Assembly (NCBI GenBank): GCA_028826165.1 | Contig: JAPDFW010000114.1 | Location: 186,001-250,000 of the forward strand | Source: Anaeramoeba ignava | Lineage: Eukaryota; Metamonada; Anaeramoebidae | DNA length: 64,000 nucleotides | Direction of reading: 5' to 3' | Shown: positions 10,101-24,200 of the stretch, in pieces | How the letters are laid out: each line of letters opens with the position of its first letter | Position numbering within the stretch: the first letter of the stretch is position 1 | The notes under the pieces: generated by a model | Database searches by the model: none | Told to the model about the DNA's origin: nothing | What the model saw: the letters and a program-made list of their open reading frames with translations, nothing else | Position numbers and translations under genes: made by a program

Positions 10101-13100
10101 AGGAGCAAATTTTACAGAAAATACGAAATCAAACTGTTCGTCTTTTGGGTGGCATTGGCTCCCATAGAATCACTGTCAAGGAGCTTAAGAATATTTTCTC
10201 TCTTCTCCAAAGTGTAGATGGTCTTGCGCGCCCTAGCTTTTCCCCTCTTGTTCTCAGCGCACTCTACAAAATGCTCCGCAATAAGGACAGAGATGACAAT
10301 GTCCAACCAAGTGCCTTTTTTGACTTTGATGGCCGTCTGGCTTCTCTTGAAATTCCTTTCATTTCCGAATGGCCTGCTGTTAAAGGGATGACCTTCTGCA
10401 CATGGATTCGTATTGAAAGTCTTCAGGATCCTCTTAACAAGCCTGATTACGAACCGCGTATTTTCAGTTTCATGAACAAAAACGGAAGAGGAATTGAGTT
10501 GTATTTCAGGAATGATAACGAAAGTGATCAGAATTATTTGGGGATGACATTAACAACAAGTATTGAAGAAGAGCGAGATCAAAGTCAAGAAATAAATTCT
10601 AATACCAAAATAAATAATTACATCAATAAAAATATTAAAACTGACGGCGCAATCCAAATTGAAACTGAAAGCAACATGAAAAATATAAATGTAAATGTAA
10701 ATGTAAATGCAAATGTAAATGTAAATAACGCCAATGCCGATGTCAATTTCAATTCAAATACAGAAACAAGTAAAAATAACAGTGAAACAAAAGAGCAAAA
10801 ACGCAGAAAATCAAGTGCCAAAGTCATCGATGAAAAACTGAAACAACAACTTAAATCAAAGCGCCAGATCCCTATTGGATGGAAACAACAACCACTTCAA
10901 CCACAAAACGAAGGAGCAGGGGATATTTCTAGTCAGAAGGAGCAAGTGATTGAGCGAGATGTGCTCTTGATTATACGAGTAGTATTTGCAAATTGTTCCG
11001 ACTTTGCAGTTTTTCCAATTCGGATTCCCATCAAAAGATGGTTCTGTCTTGGACTTACACACTCTCAGTCGCGGTGGACATCTTCGGGAGAGGCTCGTGT
11101 GTATCTGAATGGCGAGAGTGGAGGGTCAAGAGCTGGATTGAAATTCTCACAATTTGGCGGAGGATTTACACACAATCGGATCGGATCCAATTTCGGTTTT
11201 TCTGAACCAGAGGAGAATGAAGCTATTCTTGGACGCAGCAAACGCGAGAACCCTTTCTGTGGACAAATGGGCGCAATCTATTTTTTTGATGAAGCACTTA
11301 CAGCAAGTCAATTGCGTGATATCTACCAACTTGGAGCTAGTTATGCAGGGAACTTTGAAGCAGTAGCTAATCCTCAATCAGGGCGTGTTCAAACTTCTCC
11401 TCATATTTCACAAAGTGGCGTTCTTGATGGTTCTCTTTCTTCAAAGATCTTCCTAAGTCTTAATTCTCGTGCTTGCAGTCTCCACCATTGTTTTGATCAA
11501 AGTTCTCGTGGTGTTGTTGATAAATTAAGAATAGTTAGTATGTTCAATTGCATTTCCAGGAATTTAGCAGATATTGTTGGTTGCGTTGGTGGTGTTCGTG
11601 CTTTATTTCCTCTTTTTGCTCAACTTGATCAACCTGAAGCAACACCACAAAATTTAATTGCTCTTCGTAACCGTCGAAAATCCTCAATAAGCAATTCAAC
11701 TATTTTAACAGATACAACAAATTTAACAGATTCAAAAAATTTAGCAGATTCAACAAATTTAAATAATTTAAATAATTCAAATAATTTAAATGATTCAAAA
11801 AATAATTTAATAGATTCAAATGATTCAAATAATTTAAATGATTCAACAAATAATTTAATAGATTCAAAAAATGATTCAAATAATTTAATAGATTCAAATG
11901 ATTCAAAAAATTTAAATGATTCAAATGATTTAACAAATAATTTAATAGATTCAAAAAATAATTCAACAAATAATTTAAATGATTCAAAAAATGATTCAAA
12001 TGATTCAACAAATAATTTAATAGATTCAAAAAATAATTCAAATAATTTAATAGATTCAAAAAATAATTCAAAAAATAATTTAATAGATTCAAAAAATAAT
12101 TCATTTGTAATCAAAAATTCATTCAGAATAAAAGAAACTCCATTAACAAAAAACTCACCTCAAAATAAATCTCAAATTGATTTCTCAATTAACCCCAATC
12201 TTTCAGGTCAAATATTCGATCTCATTGCAAAAATGTTAATACTCAATAACGCAAATGTTCAAGATATTGTAAACAGACGAGGAATATCTGTTCTAGGTTA
12301 TCTTTTCCGCACAATTTCCCCGCAACACATGTCAATCGAAATTGTCAAAACAATCAAAAAATTACTTTTTCAAGTAGAAAATACCCAATTAAGTCACGAC
12401 ATCATTCACAGTCTTGTATTCAACTACGATATATGGATATATTCACGATACGAAGTCCAAGAAAGACTTATTTCAGATATTCTTCTTAAATCTCTTCTTC
12501 AAGAACGAAAAAAATTACCAGTTTATTTTGAGATGAATTGTCGACCTCTTTTTCTTATTTTGAGGAGTTATTACTGGATGAAACCCGACAAATTCTCAAA
12601 GGCTGGGGAACCGAAACGAAGCACAGAGACACAAGAGATTATTGGAAAGCGACCGGAAATTGAACAAATGGTAACTTTGAGAGCCTCTATTCTTGAATGT
12701 GTTTATCGCGTTCTCCTTATTTTCCCAACAGAAGCAAATTTCTCACAACTTATTCACTACTGTCTTGAGATGACTCAACAAAGACGCACCAGAAGAGATC
12801 CGCGATGTTCTTGATATGGTTGTCAAGATTCTGAGTGCAATGCGAACAGAGAAGCCTGGATTGTCTCAAATCACATTACAAAATGAAAATCAAGATTCAG
12901 GAGATGAAATTCAAGAAAATGATCTTCGTTCCAAAATTCTTGATATGTTCAACGAGTGCGGCTATGCGGATCCATTTATGCTAATAATGGACACAAAAGA
13001 TGCTGTAGTCAGAGAGCAATGTCTTGAGATCATTTGCGATCTTGAATGGCAACATGATCAACATCCAAGAAAAAAATTGAATAGCCGAATATGTTCTGAG

Positions 13101-16100
13101 AATGGATATGATATGTTTCATGGACAAGCAATCAAATACTCACTCAGTGTGCGCTCTGCTAATCTCCTGTTTTGTATGCTTCTGGGAAGACATCCAGGAT
13201 CAGTATTGATTGACATATCGCCGCCACAATTAGTTATTTCTGAAAATGAAGACAATTCCACTTTTGCACTTACTCATCTTGCAGAAGCATTCATGATCAA
13301 GAAAATCTGCGTTCTCGAGACAATTGGAGAGGCTCTTGCCAAGGAAGGAAAAACAGAGCTCGCACGAGCAATAATCCAACGTTTCGAAAATATTGTTACA
13401 AACAGTTTTGTCAATCAATGCGCATTCTCAAAATTTTCTAATTGGGAACGTTGGTTCATCCCTCTTCTCGACCCAATCACAAGCGCAGACCAAATGCGCC
13501 AGAAACCCAAACTTACAAATATCGAGCCCATCTCTCGTCTTCCTGTTTTACTTCTTAAAGATCTTAACACAAGTGTGTTTGGAATTTTTTCCGAAATTTG
13601 GGGGTATCTTTTTCAAAATGAGAAAGGAGGTTGGCGGCTCTTTGATCAAAGTGTCAAACTCGCCCTTTCCATGCAGTACCGCAAACTTTCACACGAACAC
13701 GCACTTCTTTCGCGAATGTTTTCTGTTGCAATCGATAGTTTTCTGAAGATTATGTACACAAAATATGTGAATCAATCGTTTCTTTTTGTCAGAGCACATT
13801 TCAAGGAATCCACAACATTTTTCGACAATCTCTTGCATTTTGTGATTCTTTGCAACGATTTCCTTGTTTTTGTTCCAACCGCAATCAACATACCACGAAT
13901 CCCTTCTCCAATAATCAGATCTCGTAATTTATTTGGAATGGGAAATGAAGACGATGAAAAATCGCCTGTTGTTGAAAACGAACAAAACGCTCGCGAAATA
14001 GTTTCTGAACATAAAAAAGAACCCACACAAACAGGACCGCATGTTCTGTCTCGGCCATATGGCGATGTTACTTTCTCATACAGTCTGCGCATCCAAGATA
14101 ATAAATGGAAAGACACAACACTAGTTTTGAAACTGATCTCCTTTTTGGATCAGTTCGACTTCTTCAACATACAGACAGCAAGCAGTGTTTTTGTCGACAA
14201 ACATCTCGCAAGCACAACGCTTTGCAATCTTGCTCTACTTCTAGTATCAGGCATAACAAGACTCAAGGGGATTGAAACAAAGTGGTTTGTAGAGAAGCTT
14301 GTGAAATTTGTGTCGAATGTCGAGTCACAAACAGCAAATATCAAAACTCGCGACAGAAATATCATTCTTATTATTCTTTCCCATCTTTTTGAAGCATCTG
14401 AAAATGAGCAGAAATCACGTCAAAACTCAAACACATCAGATTCAAATACCGACCAAGATCGTCCACTCCAAGTCGCCCAAAGTATCATGAAGAAGACATA
14501 TAGTATTCTTGTTCCCCTTATGAAAGACAATTCGGGACGCACTCTTCTTCCTAAAAAACGCGCAGGATCTATTATATTCCACAAATCTCAAGATGAATTG
14601 CGCGAAATGTTTTTCGGAAATACCGAATGGAAAGACGCGATCCAAAACTCTTTCCATTCAGAAGCAGAAAAGCACCGCAAACAACTCGATTTACAAAGCA
14701 CAAACACCGCGTCTGAAATGAGAGAGCGGCTTCGCGATGTTGAAATTTCACAGAAAAAATACTTGATCCAAAAAGTCAGTTCATTTGAGAATCTTCTTCA
14801 AAAATTTCGTCTTGATTGGTTCTCCTCTTTTAAATCTTTTATAAACGAACAAATAATCTCTAGCGCAGCCAAAAGAGAACGCAAGATGATTCTCTCAATG
14901 GATCAATGGCGACGCACTCTTAGAAGTCTTGCCAGTGAGCGAGGACCTTGGGGAGCGCGCAAAACCCTATTTGAATCCACCTTTTGGAAACTTGATAAAA
15001 CAGAAGACAACGAAAGAAGACGCAGAAAAATGAAACAAAATTATCACTTCAGCAACCACTTCGATGCCTCTGTGAGAAGAGATCAATCATCAAAAGAAAT
15101 GGCAGACAAAATAATCACCCAAAACTACGATAAAATCCAACTCCAGAAATTGAGTTCGCAGCCAAATAACGATACACAACATCTACATCTTCTCGATATC
15201 CAACGGCATACCTCAGACATTCCTGAGGAAGATCCCGATGCTCTTCCTGATCAAAACGACGACTCAGAGCCTACAAACTCAAACAAATTAGTTTTCCAAG
15301 CAAATTCGTTTCTTGTCAAACCGCAATCATCAACATCTGGAATGTTTGAAATTACTCGTTCCGAAATTCATTTTTATCCGGGAAAATCTGCTCCTCAAGA
15401 AAATCACAAACGCCCAACAACTCCCACAGAATCCTCTGACATCTCTCCTCCTAACAACACTTCTCATGGCGATATCCAAAAGGACAGAACTTGGCGGCTC
15501 AAAGATCTGAAATCCATCTTTAAGAAACGATTCAAAATGAAGAATTCTGCTCTTGAATTTTATTTTACTGACAGAACAAGTTATTTCTTCGATTTCACGC
15601 CAAAAACAAGAAACATTATTTTCCGCAAAATAAATGCACTCAAACCACCAAATCTTATTCGTGTTGATACAGGAGCGCCGACAGAATGGTTACGTAAAAC
15701 AAATCTTACAAAACGTTGGCAAAGATATCAAATTACAAACTTTGATTATCTTGTTGAGCTCAATTTCCTTGCTGGAAGAAGTTATAATGATTTATCTCAA
15801 TATCCTGTGTTTCCTTGGATTTTATCTGATTATGATTCCGACAAACTCGATCTTCAAAACCCAAATTCTTTTCGTGATCTTTCAAAACCTATTGGATCTA
15901 TTAATGAAAATAATTTACAACAGTGTATTGCTAGATATCAAACTTTTGAAAAAGCTAATACAGGTGTTCCACCTTTTTATTATGGATCTCATTATTCTAC
16001 TCCTGGTATATAACTTATTGAGGATATTCAAAAAGAATAATATTTAATTCAATTCAATAATAATATTTAATTCAATTTAATATAATTTAATAATAATATT

Positions 16101-19100
16101 TAATTCAATAATATTATTTAATTTAAAAATAATATTTAATTCAAAAATAATATTTAATTTAATAATAATATTTAATTCAAAAATATTATTTAATTTAATA
16201 ATATTCAATTTAATAATATTTAATTTAATAATATTCAATTTAATAATATTTAATTTAATAATATTTAATTTAATTCAAAAATAATATTTAATTCAATAAT
16301 AATATTTAATTTAATAATAATATTTAATTAAATAATAATATTTAATTTAAAAATAATATTTAATTAAATAATAATATTTAATTTAAAAATAATATTTAAT
16401 TTAAAAATAATATTTAATTTAAAAATAATATTTAATTTAATAATAATATTTAATTCAATAATAATATTTAATTCAATAATAATATTCAATTTAAAAATAA
16501 TATTTAATTTAAGAATAATATTTAATTCAATAATAATATTTAATTTAAAAATAATATTTAATTTAAAAATAATATTTAATTTAATAATAATATTTAATTT
16601 AATAATAATATTTAATTCAAAAATAATATTTAATTTAATAATAATATTTAATTTAAAAATAATATTTTAATTTAATAATAATATTTAATTCAAAAAAATA
16701 TTATTTAATTTAATAATATTCAATTTAATAATATTTAATTTAATAATAATATTTAATTTAATAATAATATTCAATTTAATAATAATAATATTTAATTCAA
16801 TAATAATATTTAATTCAATAATAATATTTAATTCAATAATAATATTTAATTCAAAAATAATATTTAATTCAATAAAGATAATATTTAATTTAATAAAGAT
16901 AATATTTAATTCAATAATAATATTCAATTTAATTTAAAAATAATATTTAATTTAAAAATAATATTTAATTTAAAAATAATATTTAATTTAAAAATAATAT
17001 TTAATTAAATAATAATATTTAATTCAATAATAATATTTAATTCAATAATAATATTTAATTCAATAATAATATTTAATTCAAGAATAATATTCAATTCAAT
17101 AATAATATTTAATTTAAAAATAATATTTAATTTAAAAATAATATTTAATTTTAATAATAATATTTAATTTAAAAATAATATTTAATTCAAAAAATATTAT
17201 TTAATTTAATAATAATATTTAATTCAATAATATTTAATTTAAAAATAATATTTAATTCAATAATAATATTTAATTCAATAATAATATTTAATTCAATAAT
17301 AATATTTAATTCAATAATAATATTTAATTTAATAATATTTAATTCAATAATAATATTTAATTCAAATAATAATATTTAATTCAATAAAAGATAATATTTA
17401 ATTCAAAAATAATATTTAATTCAATAATATTATTTAATTCAATAATTTAATTTAATAATAATATTTAATTCAAAAATAATATTTAATTTAATAATAATAT
17501 TTAATTTAATAATAATATTTAATTTAAAAATAATATTTAATTTAATTCAATAATAATATTTAATTTAAAAATAATATTTAATTTTAATAATATTTAATTT
17601 AATTTAATAAATAATATTTAATTTAATAATAATATTTAATTCAAAAATAATATTTAATTCAATAATATTTAATTTAATAATAATATTAATATTTAATAAT
17701 AATATTCAATTTAATAATAATATTTAATTTAATTTTAAAAATAATATTTAATTTTAATAATAATATTTAATTCAATAATAATATTTAATTCAATAATAAT
17801 ATTTAATTTAATATAATATTTAATTTAATATAATATTTAATTTAATAATAATATTTAATTTAATAATAATATTTAATTTAATAATAATATTTAATTCAAT
17901 AATAATATTTAATTCAATAATTTAATTCAATTTAAAAATATTTAATTCAAAAATAATATTTAATTCAAAAATAATATTTAATTTAATAATAATATTTAAT
18001 TTAATTCAATAATAATATTTAATTCAAAAATAATATTTAATTAAATAATAATATTTAATTCAAAAATAATATTTAATTCAATAATAATATTTAATTCAAT
18101 AATATTTAATTCAATAATAATATTTAATTCAATAATAATATTTAATTTAATTCAATAATAATATTTAATTCAATAATAATATTTAATTCAATAATAATAT
18201 TTAATTTAATATAATATTTAATTTAATTTAAAAATAATATTTAATTTTTGATTTAAATAAAAGCTGTCGTTTTACACTACCTCGTTCGCCTAGAACCATT
18301 CACAACTTTATTCATAGATTTCCAAAGTGGAAGATTCGATAGCTCAGATAGAATGTTTCACTCAGTTTCAGAATTATGGAAAAGTTGCACAGGAACAACA
18401 AGTGATGTACGAGAATTGATACCAGAATTCTTTTACTTCCCAGAATTTCTTGAAAACTCAAATAGATTCGATCTTGGAAAACGACAAAACGAAACACAAG
18501 TAGATCATGTAGTTCTTCCAAATTGGGCAACATCTCCTGAAGATTTCATTCACAAACATAGATCTGCATTAGAATGCGAGTATGTATCTCAGCACATCCA
18601 CGAATGGATCGACTTGATATTTGGATTCAAACAACGCGGAGAGGAAGCAATCAAAGCTTATAATGTTTTCTACTATTTGACTTATCCCGATTCAGTAGAT
18701 ATTGATTTGATACAAAATCAAACGGAAAAGGAATCTATCGAGATGCAAATACAAAACTTTGGCCAAACCCCAACACAAGTGTTCAAGAAACCTCATCCGC
18801 ACAGGTTGTCTTTTGCAGAACAGCAAAATATTCATCCGTTATATTGGAAAATAACAAGATTTTCTTCTGTCGTTTCAAACATCATCAAGATCACAGATTC
18901 TCCAATCCTCTTTATCGCTAATTCCTCCCGCCTTGTAATATTTGATGCCCAACGCAACCTCACTACATATCGCTGGTGTTCAACCAACCCAGTTGTTAAC
19001 TCCTCCGAAAATTCAACAACAAGTTTTGCAATCAATAAAGATGAAAACAATCCCCCCAAAAATAACGAAATTATCCCCCAAATAAATGAACAAATAAAAC

Positions 19101-19951
19101 CCTCGATTCAGCAATCGCAATCACAACAGAATTCACTTATTGAGCTTGATTCGGCAATGAAAAATACGCGCAGAAAAGTTGGGGTTTCATTTTCATTTAT
19201 GCTCCCCAAAAATAACCGACGATTTGCAATAAGTACAAACGAAAAAATTATTTTCAGTTGCGGATATTGGGACAACAGCTTCAAACTCAATCAACTCGAC
19301 ACAACAAAGCTGGTTCAATCAATCGAATATCACAAAGACGTTGTGACTTGCTTGTCATTCCACAAAAACACGCTTGTCACAGGTTCTCGTGACACGACAG
19401 TTGCAGTTTGGCGTTTCAGCTCGAAAACAAACACAGTAAATGAAAAACCCCGTCACGTGTTATTTGGACACGATGATAATGTCACGTGTGTCGATGTCAA
19501 CGAGGATCTTGACATTATCATCAGCGCATCACAAGATGGCAGTTGCATTATGCACACACTTAGGAGAGGCCGTTATGTTAGAACAATAAGAGTTGATCCA
19601 CAAACTGATGTCCCTATTTCTTCTGTTTATATCACTGCAGTTGGAGATGTGATTATTTACTGCGAAAAGTCATCAACATTATGGTTATTTTCAATTAACG
19701 GAAAAAATTTGTTGTCAATTCGACTTAATTCTTCTGTTAGATCTTTTCTTTTCACTCAAAATGGTGATTTTGCTTTTTGTGGAATGGAAAACGGAGCAAT
19801 TCATATTCTTCGTATTTCTGACTTGAAAATTATCCAAAGTCTATTTTTTCATAGTCCAGTTTTATCTCTTTCTTTTTCTCAAGATGAAAAACAAATTGTT
19901 GCTGGTTTTGCTGATGGAATGCTTTTGATTTTGTTTTTTATGAAAAATTAA
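6248..19951 (+). CDS. Giant BEACH-WD40 protein (LvsA / neurobeachin / LRBA family)
   Basis: Eight exons: 6248-6412, 6513-6849, 6924-7117, 7209-7431, 7500-8135, 8204-8520, 8591-16005, 18264-19951; about 3,657 residues. Splice phases agree throughout. Order: armadillo-like helical N-terminus; ConA-like lectin domain (about 1195-1545) split by an Asn-rich loop; Asn/Asp/Ser run (1673-1798); helical region; PH-BEACH (about 2860-2975); BEACH (about 2998-3245) with LVRLEPFTTLFIDFQ, LIPEFFYFPEFL and HEWIDLIFGFKQRG; C-terminal WD40 repeats (about 3290-3655). Such scaffolds act in vesicle traffic, contractile vacuole or lysosome-related membranes. One frame break lies near 12771-12800: skipping one base joins CLEM to LNKDAPEEIRD without a stop. 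It could be an assembly error, a pseudogene lesion or genuine +1 frameshifting. Intron 7 (2.26 kb) splits the BEACH domain inside GSHYSTP/AVVLHYLVRLEP. Confidence 0.93.
11737..12112 (+). repeat. Coding Asn/Asp/Ser/Leu/Ile repeat inside the BEACH gene
   Basis: Irregular tandem units such as AATTTAATAGATTCAAAA encode NNLIDSKN-like peptides for about 125 residues. Base composition is far more AT-rich than the flanking exon. The frame stays open and the flanks resume conserved sequence, so this is an in-exon low-complexity expansion rather than an intron. Confidence 0.85.
16006..18263 (+). repeat. Intron 7 of BEACH gene: 2.26 kb (AATAATATTTAATTCA) tandem repeat
   Basis: Starts GTATAT and ends AAAAG. 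Nearly all of it is AATAATATTTAATTYA/TTTAAAAATAATATT units with frequent single-base and unit-length variation. It carries stops in all frames. Splicing restores the BEACH motif SHYSTPAVVLHYLVRLEP in phase 1. Confidence 0.92.
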
Positions 19952-20111
19952 AAAAAAAATTTTTAAACAAAACAAAACAAAACAAAACAAAACAAATTTC
20001 GATTTTTTTTAATCATGTTCTTCTTTCGTAAATTATCTTTTCTTTTCTTTTCTTTTCTTTTCTTTTTCAAATTGTTTTCAAAAAAAAAAAAAATCGAATT
20101 TAAAAAAAAAA

Positions 20112-20131
20112 TTTCATTTTTCATTTTTTTC
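20112..20131 (+). promoter_or_regulatory. TTTCATTTTTCATTTTTTTC initiator-like cluster
   Basis: Two TCATTTTT units 27-46 bases upstream of the ATG at 20158; a further TTTCATTTATAA lies just before the start. Confidence 0.4.
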
Positions 20132-20157
20132 TTTTTAATATTTTCTTTCATTTATAA

Positions 20158-21123
20158 ATGTTTCGTTTAATTTCTTTTTTTCTAATTTTTTCTACTGTTT
20201 TTTCATGGGCAGAATTTACTCATTTAAGTTATGGATGTGAAATTATAAATTTATATGATTTTACAAGTTTTTCTTCATCTGATAATTGGACTGCTTGTTC
20301 TTCAACAGTTCAACATAAATCTTTTTTATTAGGTGCTATTAGTCCTGATTTTTTTACACATTTTGGTTATTTAGATCCGAGTTTTCATTGTCTTGATTAT
20401 GGAATTTTTCTTTGGAATTATTCACAATTATCTTATAAATCAAATGATCCAAATTTTGATGCTTATTGGTTTTCTTTAGGTTTTCTTTCTCATTTAGCAG
20501 GTAATATTTTAATTTTATAAATTAATTTTAATTTTAATTTTATAAATGAATTTTAATTTTAATTTTAATTTTAATTTTATAAATGAATTTTAATAGAAGA
20601 TGAAATTGCACATTATCCTTTTTCTTGGTTATATTTTTCTGATGATAGAGAACTTGAATTAGCAGCTGATACAAATGAATTTTTATTATATAAATCAAAT
20701 CCAATGAAAAGACCAGATATTCCTGAAGGATTTTATGATTTTATACTTAAATCAACAAATGCATATGTTTCAGAAATAGGATGGTGGAATGGATTTATTC
20801 CACCAAATAATTCATCATTACAATATACTGTTAAAAAAATGGGTGAATTTCTTGATGCTGAAGAGTTATTGATAATCGCAAATGAATTGATTTATAAAGA
20901 AGAAATGAAAGAATTTGATTATTGCAAAAGAGCTACTCAAGATGAAGCACTTGCTGATTATAATTTAGCAAAAAATTGGTCAGAAAATACTTTTATCGTT
21001 CTTTTCCAAATTCTTCAAAATCCTCCTCAAAATTGTCAAGGTTCAATAAGAAAATGTGTTCAATTTGAATTTTTAAAAGATGTTGATGTTCTTTTTCAAA
21101 ATCATGGTGGATCAATTTGTTGA
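20158..21123 (+). CDS. Secreted zinc-dependent phospholipase C / GPI-PLD N-domain-like protein
   Basis: Two exons (20158-20500, 20597-21123; phase 1), 289 residues. Residues 1-17 are a hydrophobic signal peptide ending near FSWA, followed by EFTHLSYGCEI. The zinc-dependent PLC pattern follows: LGAISPDFF, HCLDYGIFLW, WFSLGFLSHLAEDEIAHYPFSW, with His/Asp/Glu positions expected for metal binding. This resembles the N-terminal catalytic region of GPI-specific phospholipase D and bacterial zinc PLC; no beta-propeller follows. Probable role: secreted or lysosomal phospholipid hydrolase. Substrate cannot be read from sequence. Other secreted zinc hydrolases of this fold (S1/P1 nuclease) are less likely. 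The intron is a 96-base TTTTAATTTTATAAATGAA repeat. Confidence 0.72.
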
Positions 21124-21268
21124 TTTAATTTAATTTAATTTAATTTGATTTTTTTAAACAACAATTTTGATTTTTTTTTAAAAATTTTATTTTAAGATTT
21201 TAAGATTTTTAGATTTTAAGATTTTGAAATAAAATTTATTCTTGATTTCCATTTCTCTTTTTTTATCA

Positions 21269-24200
21269 TTATTTTTTCTTTTTTTTTAATAATTCTTGTA
21301 AATTTTCTTTTGATTTAATTCTTTTCCAATTCATTTTGTTTTCTGTAAATAATTTTTTAATAACTTTTGAAACTTCAGAATCAAAACAAATTATAATAGC
21401 ATTTTCATCATCAATCCATTTTAATAAATATGATTTCTTTAATAATTTATCAGTATTTAATATTGATGAAATTGGACTTAAAATCTTTAAAATATTAATT
21501 GATTTAAAATCCTTCAAATCACTTAAATGAATTATTGGGAATTCTTGTGGATTTAAAGAGTTTAGATTTGAATCATTAGGAACTAAATCTTTGAAATTAT
21601 CTTCTTTTTCAATCAATTGAATATCTTCTGGATTTTTTTGACTTAGATATTCTTGGAAATATTGTGTGAACTTTGGATGAGGAACATGACTTGTTTTATC
21701 TTTATAAAGAACAATATAACGTTGATCTTCTGGTCCATAAGTTATTGATTTTACTGAAAATGTTTGAGCTATTTCATGAACAATTTTTCTTTCATAATTT
21801 GTCATTGGTTGAAATTCATATTCTTTTTGCCAATGTTCAACAACAAAACGTTCAATAATTGCTTCATTTTGTTGAATGAATTCATAATTTTTCAAACCTT
21901 TACGCATTAAAAAATTTGAAAACTATTTGTCGTTTTTTTTTTTGAATTGATTTTTGAATTGATTTTTAAATTCCTTATTATTTTTTTTTAATTTAAATTT
22001 TTTACTGGATGCTCTTCTTTTTGAATCAATTTTTTCTCATTAATATTCAAAGCTTCACGAAGTTGTTGATTTCTTTTTTGTCTTTCACATTCTTCATCAC
22101 ATTCCAAAGATAAAATAATATTTTTTTTTCGTGGATCATTTGGATCGCCACCCATTAAACAAGGAACTTGCTCAGTTTTTCTTCCACATTTGCATGTAAC
22201 TGTTCTAAGTTGTTCACATATAGCATCAGGACAAGTAGTATTTGGATGACAAATAAATGGGCAAAGATGTCCGCATGGAAGTTTTTTATTACATCTTTGT
22301 CCGCAACTTGGAATTTTTCTTTCGGCTAATTATATTTATATTTTGAATAAGAAAGAATAAATATTTGAGTTGAAATCAACGGAATAATTTTTTTTGAGAG
22401 AAATAATATTTGATTTTACCATTTATTTCCTTTTTATCTTGATTATCTTGATTATTATTTTGATTATTTTGATTATTTTGATTATTTTGATTATCTTGAT
22501 TATCTTGATTATTTTCATTTGTATTTTCATTTGTATTTTCATTTGTATTTTCATTTGTTTCTTCATTTGTTTCTAGTTGTGGTGGTTTAGTTGTAATTTC
22601 ATCATCATCTTGAATTTCTTCAATTTTTGGTAAATTTTTTGATTTTTTTGATTTTTTCTTAGATTCTGCATTTTTATCAACAATACAAGGAGGTTTATGA
22701 CAAGGACGATTGCAAATATGTCCACATTCTAATAATTTTCCACATTTTCTATTGCATGTTGGATACTTCATATGACAAGGAATATTCTTCATAATTTGAT
22801 GTCCACCTGCACACATTCGATCAACAAGAACAATACATTTTGGGCATTTTTGATCCCTTGGATGACATTTGTGATTAGTTGGATGTCCACATTTTCTTTG
22901 AATTATACAATCATATGGACAAGGTGGTAATTTTATTCCACAAAGAATTGGAGCTAAAACAACAGTTTTTCCACATGTACAGGCAAGATCTTCGTATGAA
23001 TAATTATTACATTTTGGGCATGGACTTAATATTTAATTTAATATTTATTTCAATATTTAATTCAATATTTAATTTAATATTTAATTCAATATTTAATTCA
23101 ATTCAATTTAATTCAATTTAATTCAATTTAATTCAATTTAATTTAATTCAATATTTAATATTTAATTCAATGTTTAATATTTAATTCAATATTTAATATT
23201 TAATATTCAATATTTAATTCAATATTCAATTTAATATTTAATATTTAATTCAATATTTAATATTTAATTAAATATAATATTTAATTCAATTCAATTCAAT
23301 ATTCAATTCAATTCAATATTTAATATTTAATTCAATTCAATATTTAATATTCAATATTTAATATTTAATATTTAATTCAATTCAATTTAATATTCAATAT
23401 TCAATTTAATTTAATTTAATTCAATTCAATATTTAATATTTAATTCAATATTTAATATTTAATTCAATATTTAATTCAATTCAATTTAATTCAATATTCA
23501 ATTTAATATTTAATATTTAATTCAATATTTAATTCAATTCAATATTTAATATTCAATTCAATATTTAATATTTAATATTTAATATTCAATTCAATTCAAT
23601 ATTCAATTCAATTCAATATTTAATTTAATATTTAATATTTAATATTTAATTCAATTTAATTCAATATTTAATATTTAATTAAATATTTAATTCAATTTAA
23701 TATTTAATATTCAATATTCAATTTAATATTTATTTCAATTTAATATTTAATTTAATTTAAATCAATTTAATATTTAATTTAATTTAATTCAATATTTAAT
23801 TTAATTCAAATCTAAAATCTAGAATATAATATACCCAGCATGACATTTAAGACTACATCTATGAACTTTGCAATTTAATAATCTTCCACACTCTCTTTGA
23901 CAAATATGAGCTGATGGATTATGTAAATAATCACAACATTTATTTTGGCAAGTATGTCTTTTGCAATTTAATTTTTTTCCACAAATTTTCTTGCAAGTCC
24001 AAAAATCTCCAGTTTTCTTCAATCTTCCATCAGGTAAAAGTTCAGAACATTTAAATTTTTTCTTTGATGATTGACATCTGCAAGAAACTTCAACTAATTC
24101 TGTACATTCTGGGCATTTTCTGTGAATTCAATTTAATTCAATTTGAATTTTTAATTTTGATTTAATTTTGAATTTTTAATTTTGAATTTTACCCTGAATG

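Noticed and set aside
11629-12114. Minus-strand Leu/Phe/Asn-rich frames of 134-161 codons
   Set aside because: Antisense of the Asn/Asp/Ser repeat in the BEACH exon.
16006-18263. Transposon or centromeric satellite
   Set aside because: No terminal repeats, target duplication or coding region; exact GT...AG borders and restored BEACH motif show it is an intron.
22394-22576. Plus-strand Ile-rich frame (60 codons)
   Set aside because: Antisense of the Asn/Asp/Glu run in exon 5 of the NFX1-type gene.
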